From contig CM065307.1 of assembly GCA_033032175.1 (NCBI GenBank), positions 6,882,001 through 6,946,000 of the forward strand: 64,000 nt of DNA, written 5' to 3'. The notes beneath the pieces were generated by a model. It ran no database searches. It was given only the letters and a program-made list of their open reading frames with translations, and was not told the DNA's origin. The DNA is from Saturnia japonica (taxonomy: Eukaryota; Arthropoda; Insecta; Lepidoptera; Saturniidae). A program made the position numbers and the translations under genes. Of this stretch, positions 50,017 through 62,800 are shown piece by piece (the first letter of the stretch is position 1; each line of letters starts with the position of its first letter).

Positions 50017-51394
50017 ATATGTTAGGCTCCGAAAGGTGGCGTTGTGTTCGAGCCATTAATTACCGCCTACCGGAAAGAACGGAACAAAGTCTGTCGGCTT
50101 AGCTAGTTCTTTATATTTTTCTGAGTTTTCTCACCTTTGAGCACATGTTACTGTACATGTACCATGTACTTTATGTATTGTCAAACGCCCGCGCCTGCTA
50201 CTTCTTATGCGTTAAGTAATAAAATCCATATAAATGGATAAAAATAAAACATAGCTTATATTTCATATAACTTAGGGCTGTCATAATTTTGAATTGTTGA
50301 CGTGTAATGACGCCGGAACATAACTTGAAATTAAACGTTTTTCCACGGACTTCGTAATCGACAATTTATGTCATTTAATTAAGTTATCCTAAATTTGTAA
50401 ATGAAATTAATTTTGTTTGTTTGCTAGATTGGTCCGGTTTTCATACGGCTATTTTTTAAAGGCCAAAATCCAAACCCGGACGGACAGGGGACAGACCTAC
50501 TTATTAAATGAGCAATTCTTGTATCTTAATAAATAGTAAGTGAGCAATTTTTGTATATTTCAATGTAATTGGTTTCTCGGCAACGGCTCCAACGATTTCG
50601 ATGAAACTTTGCATTTAGATAATGTTTTACATTCTAAGTTTACCTAGTTAGGTGTCTTTCTTATTTTTAAGATACCGAGTATAGCTCGGTCGACCAAATG
50701 TTATCTTATGATATAACTATGAGTGAGATAATTTTCAGAATCGGATCAGAAGTTCCAACCTATTAACAATTAATCTCCTATTTCAAAACACTGAAACTTT
50801 GTCTCTTAATATTAATATTAAAATATTATAGTAATAAACGTAAATAATATAAATTATAAGGACAAGGTTCTAAATCGAGCTCCACTTACTGTTGTTGTAA
50901 TGTACAACATATAATTATATTATTATGATTGCTTCTTTATTTCAAAAGGTGAAGATCTAGTTTAACATGTTTTTGTCACGATGGTGGCCAACAAGCTTGC
51001 GGTTCACCCGATGGTAAGCGGTCACAGTAGCCTATAGGTGCAAGCAATACAAGAAGTTCTGGAAGCGAGTTGCCGACCCTTTTTAATTTAAAACTCATTT
51101 AACCTTGAATCTTTACGTAATGTATTTAAAAGAACGAATTCGTGATTTCCTGTAGTCCAACAATTTCGTAAATGTATTTCATTTACCTTTTTATATAAAG
51201 TACACGACTTGTTTTAGGTTTTTACTACCTAAATAGCGAGTTGTTTCATTTCGAAAACAACGGGAACAAAGTCGCGGGCATAAGCTATACTAGCTTTCAA
51301 AATAAAACAATGTTTTGGGATTTGAAATTGTTTACTTATTTTTTTTATTTATGAATTAATTTTTCTAAGTATTTTAATGGGATTGTAATTTTTC
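50017..51394. repeat. Spacer with repeat tails
   Basis: Contains fragments of dispersed lepidopteran repeats: GGTTTCTCGGCAACGGCTCC with TTTGCATTTAGATAATG at 50570-50650 (similar to 57355-57420), CCCGATGGTAAGCGGTCACAG at 51007-51030, and AAAGTCGCGGGCATAAGCTA at about 51270. No gene. Confidence 0.5.
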
Positions 51395-51700
51395 TATGTG
51401 GGGATCCCATCATTGGTTCTCTCCTGCCTGAGGCGGCCTCTTGAGACTCTTACTCACTAAGCCACACGGTGTTCCATCAGCCTCATTAAAGAGGCGACGC
51501 GACGCGGTATTGCGCGAGCATTGTTATGCAACTGACCACACTGTTAGCTTAAGGAGCCCTAAACAAATAGAGACGCTGATGACTTTTACAACTTTACCAG
51601 GCTTGGCTTGAACAACTGCCTCCCAGACGGTCGAATCCGTACAATAAGAGATGAACCCTTAGATTCATCTCGCTGGTTCAACTAAGGCTAATGAAGCACT
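51395..51700 (-). mobile_element. LINE 3'-end fragment
   Basis: On the minus strand this reads KPGKVVKVISVS in the frame that ends the Jockey-like ORF2, then GCTAACAGTGTGGTCAGTTG and a 3' UTR with GAGTAAGAGTCTCAAGAGG and GGCAGGAGAGAACCAATGAT. It is the same group as the copy at 48690-50016, in opposite orientation, but with a longer 3' UTR. Confidence 0.62.
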
Positions 51701-52810
51701 CTTTCCACCCGTTCATATGATTATACTGTTTTTTTTTTTGTTGTAGAAAATATGTATTCAGGTTACAAATATCATCAAACTTTTCTGTAGCCGTTAAACA
51801 GTAATAAAAAAGTTAGTATTAATATGTTACTTTTATTATTAACACTAGCCGGTATCCGCGACTTCATCTGCTTATTATTCGATATACACGAACTGATCTC
51901 GGAACACGACAAACAAAAAGAAAATCATAGATGGGTTTGTAACTGTACTTTTCCAGGGTCGAAGACTATCTCTATACTAAAATCCAGCAAAATTGGTCAT
52001 CAGCGGTTTATGCGTGAAAATGTAACAGACAGACATAGTTACTTTCGCATTTATAATATTACTTAGTATGAATTATAAAGTTCAAGAGTTTGTTTGTTTG
52101 AACGCGCTATTCTCTTAAAATCTGACAATTAGAGGCAGATTTTTTTTTTCATTTTATAACTTTTTTATTGAGGATGGTTATAGGCTATATATCTTCACGC
52201 TCCAATCCTAAGGAGCAGAGCGGTAACCTTGAATGCCAAGAAAACTGGTAAGTTGTCGACAAGTACAGGAAATGAGAACAATTTGGATGAAATTTGGCAC
52301 ACTGATAGTTTATAACCAGGATTAAGACATAGGATACCTACTTCTTATCCCGGTAAAGACCTAGTTCTGAAGTCCACGCAGAAGGTGTTACGGGTAGATT
52401 ACATTGCTGGTATATTATAAACGTGAGAGTTTGTATGTGTGGATGTTTGTTATTCAATCACACAAAAACGGATTAACGGATTCGAATGACCTAGCTTAAC
52501 ACATAAAATGCTTTTATGTCGGTTAATGACATTTTTTTTATTTCTTTCTAGACACAATTCTGAAGTCCACGCAGACGAAGTCGCGGGCAGAAGCTAGTAG
52601 AATATAAATATGTACTGTATGTACATGTACAAAAACATACACATTGAAAAACAATTTTATATAAAGTGTCCATGATAACGGGCTTTCATAATCTCACTAG
52701 AGGTTAAACGTCGAGACTGGGAAGATTGTCAGAGCTCTAGAAAACAAAAGCTAAAAGATAGCGAAGCGGAGGATTTTCAAAAATGTGGGTATAGTATCTA
52801 TTATACAGAG
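51701..52810. repeat. Spacer with retroposon tails
   Basis: Two copies of the tail TTCTGAAGTCCACGCAGA occur at about 52365-52385 and 52558-52578, the second followed by CGAAGTCGCGGGCAGAAGCT. This tail is widespread in Lepidoptera and probably RTE-related. No gene. Confidence 0.5.
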
Positions 52811-52978
52811 TAAGGCCGCCTGTCCACTGAAGCAGAGCAGAGCGGAGCTGTGCAAATTTCGACCAATAGAATTCCATCTCAAGCTAATTACGACCAGTAG
52901 AATTGCATCACTAGATTTTTATGCAATTCTATTGGTCAAAATTTGCACAGCTCCGCTTCAGTGGACAGGCAGTCCTTA
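52811..52978. mobile_element. Foldback MITE
   Basis: Two arms of about 60 bp are inverted copies: TAAGGCCGCCTGTCCACTGA at the left and, reversed, TAAGGACTGCCTGTCCACTG at the right. Both continue with GCGGAGCTGTGCAAATTT and GACCAATAGAATT. The left arm has a 12-base duplication (AGAGCAGAGCGG). The whole could form one long hairpin. Confidence 0.82.
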
Positions 52979-53443
52979 CGACATCCGTCATTGACCTTAT
53001 TAATAGCGATGGGCGTACGATAATTTTATTATTAATCGCATTTCTAGATTTGTGAGCGTATGAATATACCATATGGTCATTCGCAAGTTGACAGTAAGTT
53101 TACAAATTAAAGTTAATAACTATTTATTGAATGATGACGTCATACCACATTATTGCGGCAAATTTTTTACTTCTATTAAATAAAACTATTGCTTTTTAAG
53201 GTGCAATAATTCACGGGTATTATTTTTTAAACAATTTTCTAAAAGTTGTGTACTCCCAGATAAGAGATTATGTGCCACTGAAAAAAATAAAAACGAATCG
53301 TATGAAATCATGATCCGGAAAAAATAACGATTCGTCGCGTCAATGTGTGAATGAGCCTTTATTGTATGTTATTGTTTATATTTTTAATGTGGTCGTAAAC
53401 ACGGAGATCAAAGTTTATCGGTACACTGTACAGTGTACAAGTA

Positions 53444-54737
53444 CAAGGTGTCCAGAAAGGGTATCGGGTATTTGTTTTCGCGCCATATTCGAAACGCGGC
53501 GTCTAAAGGGTGCGGGGAGGGGTTCGTGGCGTCCGCCATTTTGTGGAGTTTTAGTCACGATGGAACAGTACTCGGGGACGCATCGCGCATTTTGCGTACG
53601 AGCGTATTATCGTAATGGTGATTCAATAGTGACTGCTCAACGTCTCTATCGTGCGGAATATCGTACACGCCACGCGCCAAGTGACGATAGCATTAGGAAA
53701 TGGATCAGGATGTTCGAGAATACAGGTGCGACAGTTAAAATTCAAAACTCTGGTCGTCCTCGTTCAGTTCGCGATGAAGAAACAATTGAAGAAGTTGAGG
53801 CGTCGGTTCGTCAAAATCCGTCTTTATCCATCCTAAAGCGAAGCCAAGCGTTGAACATCAAAAAATCGTATTTACATTCGATTTTAATGAAAGACTTACA
53901 TCTAAAAGCCTATAAAATTCAATTGGTTCAAGAATTGAAGGATACAGACTATGCTAATCGACTGAATTTTACGAACGAAATGCTGCAGCGATTTAACAAC
54001 ATACTGTTCAGTGACGAAGCAAATTTTCACCTGAATGGTCATGTTAATAAGCAGAATTGTCGGTACTGGGCAGTGGAGAATCCGAGACGAAAGCATGAAC
54101 GACCCCTGTATAGCCCAAAGGTCGTTGTTTGGGCCGCTATGTCTGCTAAAGGCATAATTGGTCCTTATTTTCATGAAGATCAACGAGGCCGAGCAATTAA
54201 TGTGAATAGTGACCGTTATTGCGATATGTTGCGAAATTTTTTGGTCCCAGAGTTGCAGGAGTTTGCAGGTTTCAACTCAAGAACGTGGTTCCAGCAAGAT
54301 GGGGCCACTTGCCATACCTCAAATGACTCAATGGAAGTTGTTAACGAATTATTCCCTAATAAAGTCATTTCGCGAAGGGTTAACATCAACTGGCCTCCCA
54401 GAAGCCCCGACCTTAGCCCGCTTGACTATTTTGCATGGGGATACCTTAAAAGTAAGGTTTATCAAAACAATCCGACGAATCTAACCCAGTTAAAGCAAAA
54501 CATCAGGTCAGAAATGGCAGCAATATCGATAGCTATGTGTCAACGTGTTATCGCCAATCTTCGTTTCCGTTTAGAAGAGTGCCAGCAACGTAACGGTCAT
54601 CATTTGGATAACATCATCTTTTCCAAATAATTCTCCAATTCATATGCTAATAATAAACAATAAACTTTTTTATTGCATACAAATAATTTTTGTTTCATTG
54701 AACTTACAAATACCCGATACCCTTTCTGGACACCTTG
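53444..54737 (+). mobile_element. Intact Tc1/mariner element
   Basis: A 1294-bp element flanked by TA dinucleotides (53442-53443 and 54738-54739). The 32-bp terminal inverted repeats at 53444-53475 and 54706-54737 are identical and begin CAAGGTGTCCAGAAAGGG. The transposase gene is uninterrupted. Perfect repeats plus an open gene suggest a young and possibly mobile copy. Confidence 0.93.
53560..54630 (+). CDS. Mariner-type transposase, full length
   Basis: The start MEQYSGTHRAFCVRAYYRNG at 53560 gives 356 aa. The frame is open further upstream, but the earlier codons lie in or beyond the inverted repeat, so 53560 is preferred. The N-terminal half holds two helix-turn-helix regions (up to about residue 115) joined by a GRPRSV linker at about residues 65-71. 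The catalytic domain has the first Asp in LFSDEANFHLNG, the second in WFQQDGATCHTS and the third in PPRSPDLSPLDYFAWGYLK. I count 36 residues between the second and third Asp, unlike the 34 of classical mariner. The family resemblance is to the IS630-Tc1-mariner group common in ants and moths. It binds the inverted repeats and moves the element to TA sites. No broken motif was seen. Confidence 0.93.
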   Translation: MEQYSGTHRAFCVRAYYRNGDSIVTAQRLYRAEYRTRHAPSDDSIRKWIRMFENTGATVKIQNSGRPRSVRDEETIEEVEASVRQNPSLSILKRSQALNIKKSYLHSILMKDLHLKAYKIQLVQELKDTDYANRLNFTNEMLQRFNNILFSDEANFHLNGHVNKQNCRYWAVENPRRKHERPLYSPKVVVWAAMSAKGIIGPYFHEDQRGRAINVNSDRYCDMLRNFLVPELQEFAGFNSRTWFQQDGATCHTSNDSMEVVNELFPNKVISRRVNINWPPRSPDLSPLDYFAWGYLKSKVYQNNPTNLTQLKQNIRSEMAAISIAMCQRVIANLRFRLEECQQRNGHHLDNIIFSK

Positions 54738-54739
54738 TA

Positions 54740-56763
54740 CATTGCTGACATACACCTGTGGATAACGTTACAGATTTTGCAAACAAGTTCAATGCGCTTA
54801 TAAATATGAAAAAAATATTTTAAGATAAATTAGCACGTCAAAAAGATTTACCATTCTTTAAAAAATTAGTCTAATTTAATTTTTGTATTTTGTTAGAAAT
54901 TTTAATAGAAATGTTGCTTATATTATGTTTGCGTATCATATTATAGATAGAAAAACAGTGAAAGATTTTTTTTTTTAATCCTATATAATTTTTTTATACT
55001 ATATTTAAGTACCCATCAAGTAAATCCTATGTAACGAATTTCATCATAGACTGACACTCAAGAGAAATCGGTTATAAAATATGTGATACACAATGTTTTT
55101 CTTCATAGGGTTATGTAAAACTTATAATTGTTAACTATTTTCACACTTCGTTATCCTTCTGTATGTCTGACTCTTTTTTTTGGCAATGTGGGGAGGTATC
55201 AAGTTGAAATCTAGTCAGGTCTACAATGACTTTGGAGATGTGAAAAAATCAAACTTCAAAGTCAATGCAATCAAAATATACGGCCGTTTATGCCGCATAT
55301 TTTGACATTCGCAAGGGAATCTATGCTAATTTAAGTAATAAAGCGGAAGAGTCGTTTATTTGTTTAAACACGCAAATCTCCGGGACTACCAGTTGAATTT
55401 GAAAATTTGAAATTTTCGTTTAAGTTAACCATATTCACGAGGACATTAGGCTACAACTATCAGCTAGCCTTAACAATAGATTTTTGTTATGTAAGTGTTC
55501 CCGAACTGTTTTATCCGCGTGCTCTGGCGCAATAGTTAATGATATGTAAATATAATGTATATCTAAAAAAAGTACACGATACTATATGCCTATTTCTTAT
55601 GCATAAGCCACAGTAAGTTACTTTATGACAAAAAATTGTTAAGTACTATTAAAATGTGTTTAATGAGCATTATTTTTAGGCATGGCATATTAATCGTAAA
55701 AGTTAACTTCATCATAAACACACTTTTATAAAGTTAAACTTATAGCATGTTCTTTGACCAAATAGTAAATAGTAGGAGATCATGGAAAATTAAAATAGTT
55801 TGTTCTTGCGGGAATTGATGTTCTGTGATTATGATAGGCAACACGGATGCGTTGACGATGTTTGTCGTATATAATTAACACGGGTGAAACCGTGGGGCAC
55901 AGCTAGTCATAACATATAGGATATTTCCCGTTAACTTAAAATTTTGAAATTTGACAAGCAGTAATGTTTTATAGCACAAATTAAAGGAAAAATCCGAAAA
56001 CTGTAAATTTCTAGTTACATAAAATAAATTTCAATTATATACTTATTTGCTATTGGTAAACTGACCGGGACCTATATCGATGTATGGGGACAACAGTTTT
56101 CCAATGGTAAACTTAAAAGTTTGTCTCTTAATTTAGTTTATCCTTTCGATAGAACAATATTCGGTGCTTTCATAGTTTATGAACTTCAGACGCACACTTG
56201 GCCGGTATTTCTTAAGATAAACTCTGTATTTATATTTATTACGTATCCTTGAAGAAAGACATTATATATTATTATACGTATTATATACTCAGTTAATAGA
56301 GAGTAATACAGAATTATCACCGTTAATCAGGAGGATAAACCAAACTTCAGAATTTCGTGGTTTAAGTCCTCTTTCACTGCGCAAAAAAATGATGCAGTCA
56401 TTCCATTGGTTGGTGCGGTTTTAATTTTTCACAATATGTCCGTGGATTGTAATTTACGCTATTCACAACGTAAACGGTATTTCTTTGAATGAACAGTGAC
56501 TAAGTGATTTACACTGGTACTTTCGCTAAATCTTGTGGTTTAGTCGCCGTTGTCGAGAATGCAAGTTAATATAAGGCGTTTCTTATACTTATTATCTTGT
56601 TAGTTAGTAGCGAGATCAGTGTCGCGGTCACTCGTGTAAATATACATGCTCTGAATAATTATCATTGACGCCTTTTAACAAAAGCCAATAATAAGTAAAC
56701 GATCACTAGGTTCTCATTTTTGTGACTTCGGTATTTTTATTATTGGAAAAGTTTGAAAATAAA
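54740..56763. other. Intergenic spacer and lipase upstream region
   Basis: Mostly AT-rich. A tail-like repeat piece lies at about 55878-55908 (ACGGGTGAAACCGTGGGGCA). The last 200 bp include the presumed 5' UTR and promoter of the lipase gene, but I could not identify a TATA box or initiator with confidence. Confidence 0.4.
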
Positions 56764-56863
56764 ATGGAAATTTTCACGACGAGTGGCGGCAGGTTGATAT
56801 TTGTTTTGTTTTTGTTAAATTTTAAATGGAGCTTCCAATATATCATAATGACGACGGATGAAC
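56764..56863 (+). CDS. Lipase exon 1 (signal peptide)
   Basis: Starts AAAATGGAA and ends in phase 1 at GAAC|GTAAGT. The hydrophobic core LIFVLFLLNF marks secretion. Confidence 0.8.
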
Positions 56864-59800
56864 GTAAGTATTGTAAAATTATGTTATATAGTGCATTTAA
56901 ATGACATTTTTATAACTTTAAACATGCTTTATTGACTGTATTAAGTTTATTATTATATTATGTAGTAGACGTTGTAGACATTCCATTAGAAACAAAAAGT
57001 TTTTTAACGGATTTATATTATAATAACTCTGCAATTAAACATACAGGTGTGGTATATTTAGACTATTCGTGATAATACAATGAGGTATTAGTGTTATGAT
57101 AATTTTACCACGTGTTACTAAACAGATGCGTGTATATACACGCTATTATGTGTTTATTACTTCAAATCACGGTTTCGAGCTAACATATTTCGTATTTCAG
57201 ATTTCGACTAATCACGATAAGTATATATCGTCGTTGCAAATGTAAGATCTTCTATGTGTAAATAGTACAGTTAAATATAGGCAGACACTTAACATTACTA
57301 ATAAATAAAAATATTAAAAGGTAGGTACTATACAAGAAAATACCATAAGTGGGTTTTTGGTTTCTCGGAAACATCTCTTATGATTTGAATGAAATTTTGT
57401 AATTAGATAATATTTTACTTTCCAATCTTATCTAGATAAGTGTGTTTTTTTTGCAAGCCCGCTTGTCTTTGTGTTTGATTCATATACAATGTTATCAACA
57501 AAATAGTTTTCATGAAGTGATTTAAAATGTTTCGGGTAATTTAGAGGATCATATTATAATGTAAAGAAAAGTGGCGATTATATTTTCAGTTTGAAAGCCT
57601 AAAATAATATCATGTGCATGGTGGTAAGGAAATTATGTAAAACTCGACTGGCTAGTTTGGTAGCTAGTTAGTAGGTTTAACTTGGAAATCAGTCGTTAAG
57701 CACCTAGGCTGAAAGCCAGTTCTCCTGTAAGCTTAGTGTCGTGGGCGTATTATAAGTAGTGTTCAGAAGGTCTGAATATCCATTTTTTGGATGCATACCA
57801 TCTATTTACTATACCTACTAAACTGTAATTTTCAATCGATTAATTTTATTAGCATTTTGTGCATTTTATGTGAAAGCTATATTTAAATACGCTCGTGCTT
57901 ATCGTGTTAATATCGTAGCTCACATCGTCACTTAACATCAGGTGAAATTGTTTAAAAGCTAAACCTATGTACCTAGTTATATAGAAAAAAAAAAATTAAA
58001 TTGTTTGTAATAGAAACAAGTTTCTTTATATATGGGCATAGACGGTGTATAACTAATTTATATGGCGATTACTTCAGTATTTTTAGACCGCCTCATTGTT
58101 TTATCTGTGTTAAAGTCTAAAGGGATAATACTAAAAACATTATAGATCTATTTGTTTGTCAGTGTCAAGGTAATTTTGTTTATTCTCGTACTTATCTGTC
58201 TAAACAAGCTAAAGTTTTGATATTGACCTACTAACCGCTTTATTTGTGTATCATATAATTAAACTAAATTGGGCTATCAAATATTCGATACTCTTGTATA
58301 TAATAATTTCCGTGTAATTCTGTAGTCACTGGGTAAAGGGCAATAACCCGAAAATCGTTTTTTCGTACTTAGTGTTTTTCTAATTATTCGATTATTTATA
58401 TTTTGCTGGGTTAACTTAGTTGTTAACGTTTTTTTTTGACTGGACGTTGACCATTATACACCAGGTGTAAAACACCTGTCTAAAGGCTGGTTTTATAGTC
58501 ACGCTTGTAATCGTGCGTGCCGTAAGCGTCGCGGAAGCAAATGCGACAAATGTTTGTTGTATCTACTCTCGTGTTATTGTTACGCGTCTGACCCGCGCTG
58601 TATTATACAATTTTGCCGGGCCATCATGCATATGAGGGATATTATGCAGCGCTTACCGTACGCACTGGCCGTAAGTGTCACTATAAAATTAGCCATAGAG
58701 GTTTAGGTGAGTCGCGTGAGGTGGTGTACATCCAATAATCAAGCGGGGCGGTAGGCATCTGTACCCGAATCGGTTGCGAGTATCACGAGCACCAAGCGTA
58801 TGGTGAAAGACCCGTGACAGTGACACTTTTTTGGTTTGTCGCGTTTCGGGATCAGTGACTATCAATAGGTTTGCTTATCTCTCGATGGTTTTTTTTTGTT
58901 TTGTTGTACTGAGCTCACCACCAGGCACAGAGCCGTTTCTTTGATGAGCCAATATAAAAAAAAATCATTAATCAAATTATAGTTTTAACTAATGAACTAA
59001 TAACATCACCAGTTTTTCAATGCACGAGGGTCTATTGTAACTTTAATAATCTTTGTAATTAACTAATTTACTGGTTACTAAACTTTATCTAAAGCAATTA
59101 GAAAAAGAGTATTAAAAATTCTGGCTCTAATAAAGCTTTAGTGAAGTTGATTGGGAGTTGAAATTATTAAATCCGTGAGCCAGTGAAGAAATATTTATAA
59201 ATTGTATTTAGTAATATTTTTGGAGATAATAACTTTATTGGAATTATTATAATTTATGTAATTCTTTATTATTATTGTAATCAGTCATTAAGCAGTGACC
59301 TAGACAAGGTATATCCGAGTTTAATACTCCAGGTCAGTACATAGTAGAATTTAGTAAGTATTGGGTTTGTTATTTATAAGTAAGTAACTGTTAAGTATTC
59401 TTCGTTCAGTATTAATCTTCTATAATCATTCTTTGTTGTAATGAAAAGATGTTAGGTATTCCAAAATAATGATTAATTAACTTATGTGCTTTATGCTAAA
59501 GTGTGGGTTATGGCCATAGTGCGTACCTCTAAGATACTTTTAATATTTTTTAATACTCGCCTGATAAACTGCCAACCTCAAGTTGAAACTAAACTAAACT
59601 AAATTACAAATATTCGGGAACCTATTACAACCAATTGCAAAGTTCAAACAAACATTTCTCATGACGTTAAACAAATATTTATGTTTCAATGTTTATACTT
59701 TATAGCATAATGCGATTAAAACATTCTACGAATAGAATTGAATCGTTAATCAATGCAATTATTTCTTTAGAATTGAGTTTCGCGTGATATAATCGGATCT

Positions 59801-62800
59801 CCGTGAACCACTAGGATTCAGTACAAATAGGCACTTTATCTACTTTAAGCGAAATTCTAATAGAGGCCACGACGTTGTTATTCGTTGTCTTGGAAACTTT
59901 ACATTTACTATGTACCAAAATTAAAACCAAGGACGTGTGAATAATGTAGGTTGTTAGCTGTTCTATTTTTTAATACTTTAAGGTGATGAATAATCAGGGT
60001 ATAACCTTGACATGATTATTCATGGTAAATTCAAAGTTATAGGTAAAATGTATAATTGCGTTTCAAATATAATAGGATAGAATTTAATTGAATTAAATGA
60101 CAAAGTAAAATCCGTTTGAAAAACAAAGACTCGACAACGAAAACTTAATACCCTTGGGAAATATAGGTAGGTACACTGAGTGCATTTCCTGATGTTACGT
60201 AACCTCGACGATTACGGTTATATTATTTTATTATAATTTAGTAATCTTATAAATAAAAGTTTGTTAGTGATTCTCTAGCTTCTGAATGACTTGACCCATT
60301 GAGCTCATATTTACAAACCTAGGTTTATACAAGACTATCGCTTTTCCCGCGGCTTCGCTCATGTCATAGACGTCGTAGTTGAGTTTTGTCCCATTCCCAT
60401 TTTAACCAGCTTAGGGGTTGAGTTTTGAAAAATCCTCCTTCCTTATTGCTCACCTACAGTGTAAAAGGACCAGTAGGTATGCAAATTTTCACGGTCCTAG
60501 CCCCAGTAGTTTAGGCTGTGTACCTGTCAATCTGTTTTCCTTTTATATATATACCGATATGTTAAATCCGATAGGTGGTGCTGTAGTGTAGTCATAAACT
60601 ACGGGAAAAGGTAAAACGATATCTTCGGAGACAGCTAGTATATCTGTATATTTCATATTTGTTTTACAGTCGAAAATCATATCAGTCCTGAGGACTTGCA
60701 AGAATTTCTAAAAGTGAAAATTAACGAAACAGCGGAGAGTGCCGAGAACGATTTGGACTATGCTGATATAAAGGTAATAAATACTACTAAACTGTTATTT
60801 TTTATCATGAAAAAATCCTTTAACAACAACAATGCAATCAGCTAAAGTCAACTATGTAAAGTAAAAACTACAATATTTTTACCGACTTCAAAAAAAAGAG
60901 TTTATAAATTCGACACATAATATTATTGGAACTGCAATATATATTCACTTATGGTAAACAAATATATATAATTTTATAGGTGAATGTTTGTATGATTGTT
61001 CACGCATTTCTCCGAAACTATTAATCTGATTTTGAGCATTTATTTTTTATTAGCTTACATTTACTTCAACTTAGAGAACAGTGCAACTTTCATCAAAATC
61101 GATTTAGTGGTTTTTTGATATGGATTAATACGTGTAACGGCTTGGCTTATTGATACGAGCTACGGTTGTGGTGTCAAAGGGAAAACATCTGAAAAACCTT
61201 GGTCAAATTCTAGTTATTACAAACAAAAATTTCAGTTTTTACTTTTAAAAAAAAACGAAATAAAAATATAATTTAATAAAAAAATTAAATCGTGTTAAAT
61301 AAAAAAAATTACTGAAAATAATGAATTAGTACTACTTTTTGTTTACACGAAATTACCCAACATAACGAAATGAAAATTAGGTATGAAACAAAATAGTTGT
61401 CTATAATATTTTTTGAGGTCGGTGCCGATTTTCTTTTTTTTACACTTGATAGGTACTTTTCTTATAATATAGATCCCTAATTTGTCTCGTACCTACTTTT
61501 CATTTCGTTTTGTTAGTTAATTTCGTGTAAATATAAAAGTATTATTTCATAATTTTGAGTGAATTTTTTTTAGTACGATTTTTTTATTACATTTTTTATA
61601 CAACTAAGTAAACAAAGGTACAACCCGTCTGTTGGTGAACGGTATCGTAGCCTTTGGAGTGACGTCACGTTACGCGTCATCGCGTCACTAATACGTATTG
61701 CTCACAAATGTACAGTGTTCAAAATTAAAGAAGTTTCCTATATATGATTTTTTTTCTGCTGCTTGTGTGCTATACACTCCTTGAAACCCGTTAGAACTCG
61801 GTCCTGGTTATCTTCATAGTCTCGACGTTTTTAGTTACTTATAGTATGTATATGTGTTGGTAGTACATTACGAAGTTTATACATAGAAATGTTATCCAGG
61901 ATAACCCAGAAAATCTTCCGGTACCGAACAAAGTTGATTGTTTCGGCTTAGGATCATTGTCGCAACAGATAATAAAGCTATTCAACATGAAACCAGACTC
62001 ATCGGATAGCGTCAACACGCATTACTACTTTTCCTCTAGAGCTCAACCTAACAGAGTCCAGGTAATGTAATATGAAATATAAGTAAGTAATATGTATTAA
62101 AAAAGTAAATATTTAAATCTATTTCTTACTGAAGAGCATTTGTAATCCTCGACACGCTTGTTTTCAGTAAATAGTGATAAGTACATTGGTGACAAGGCAG
62201 TAAAAGAATCAAATGGCGCAACATAGATGTCGTGGAGGTCGAGTGATAAAACCCCGTGTCTTTTTTATTCTGTTGTAGGTTTAGCTTCTGGCCACAATTC
62301 TACATGATGTTAAGAGACGATGTGGCCCAAGACGATTTTAAAATAATTATTTATTCATTTTACTGCAGACTCTTAGTCCGCACACTTCACAAAAATAAAT
62401 TATTAATATTTAATACATTTAAAATACAACACATCTTATTATGGTATACAGGTGTTTTGGTTGTCTTCAATTGCAGACCTCTATGGTTGTTTATAAATAC
62501 GATGGTTTATCACGATGTTTTCCTTCACCAAAAGATCATGTTCATTGCAGAGATTCGAAATCACGTCAATCGATGCGCTGTCCCGTACACGTTACCACTA
62601 AGCCATCATTACTCCAAATGTCTTACCTTGGAAAGAGGCTTTTGCCCCCTGCCTTGTAAGAAAACATGAAAAGAGAAGGGAAGGGAAGCTTTGTAAATTA
62701 AGAAAATGTAGTAACATAGATTGGTGTTTTTTTTTTTGGGAAACTCCTCGTGGAAGAAAGGATATGTAGATTTATTTTAGAAACGACAAACGACCCTGAT

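Noticed and set aside
56722..56763. An upstream start for the lipase
   Set aside because: The frame is open to 56722 but has no ATG before 56764, and ATG at 56764 puts the signal peptide correctly at the N-terminus.
62256..62669. A 137-aa protein in lipase intron 3
   Set aside because: Much of the frame is an antisense SINE head (62490-62620); no domain is visible.
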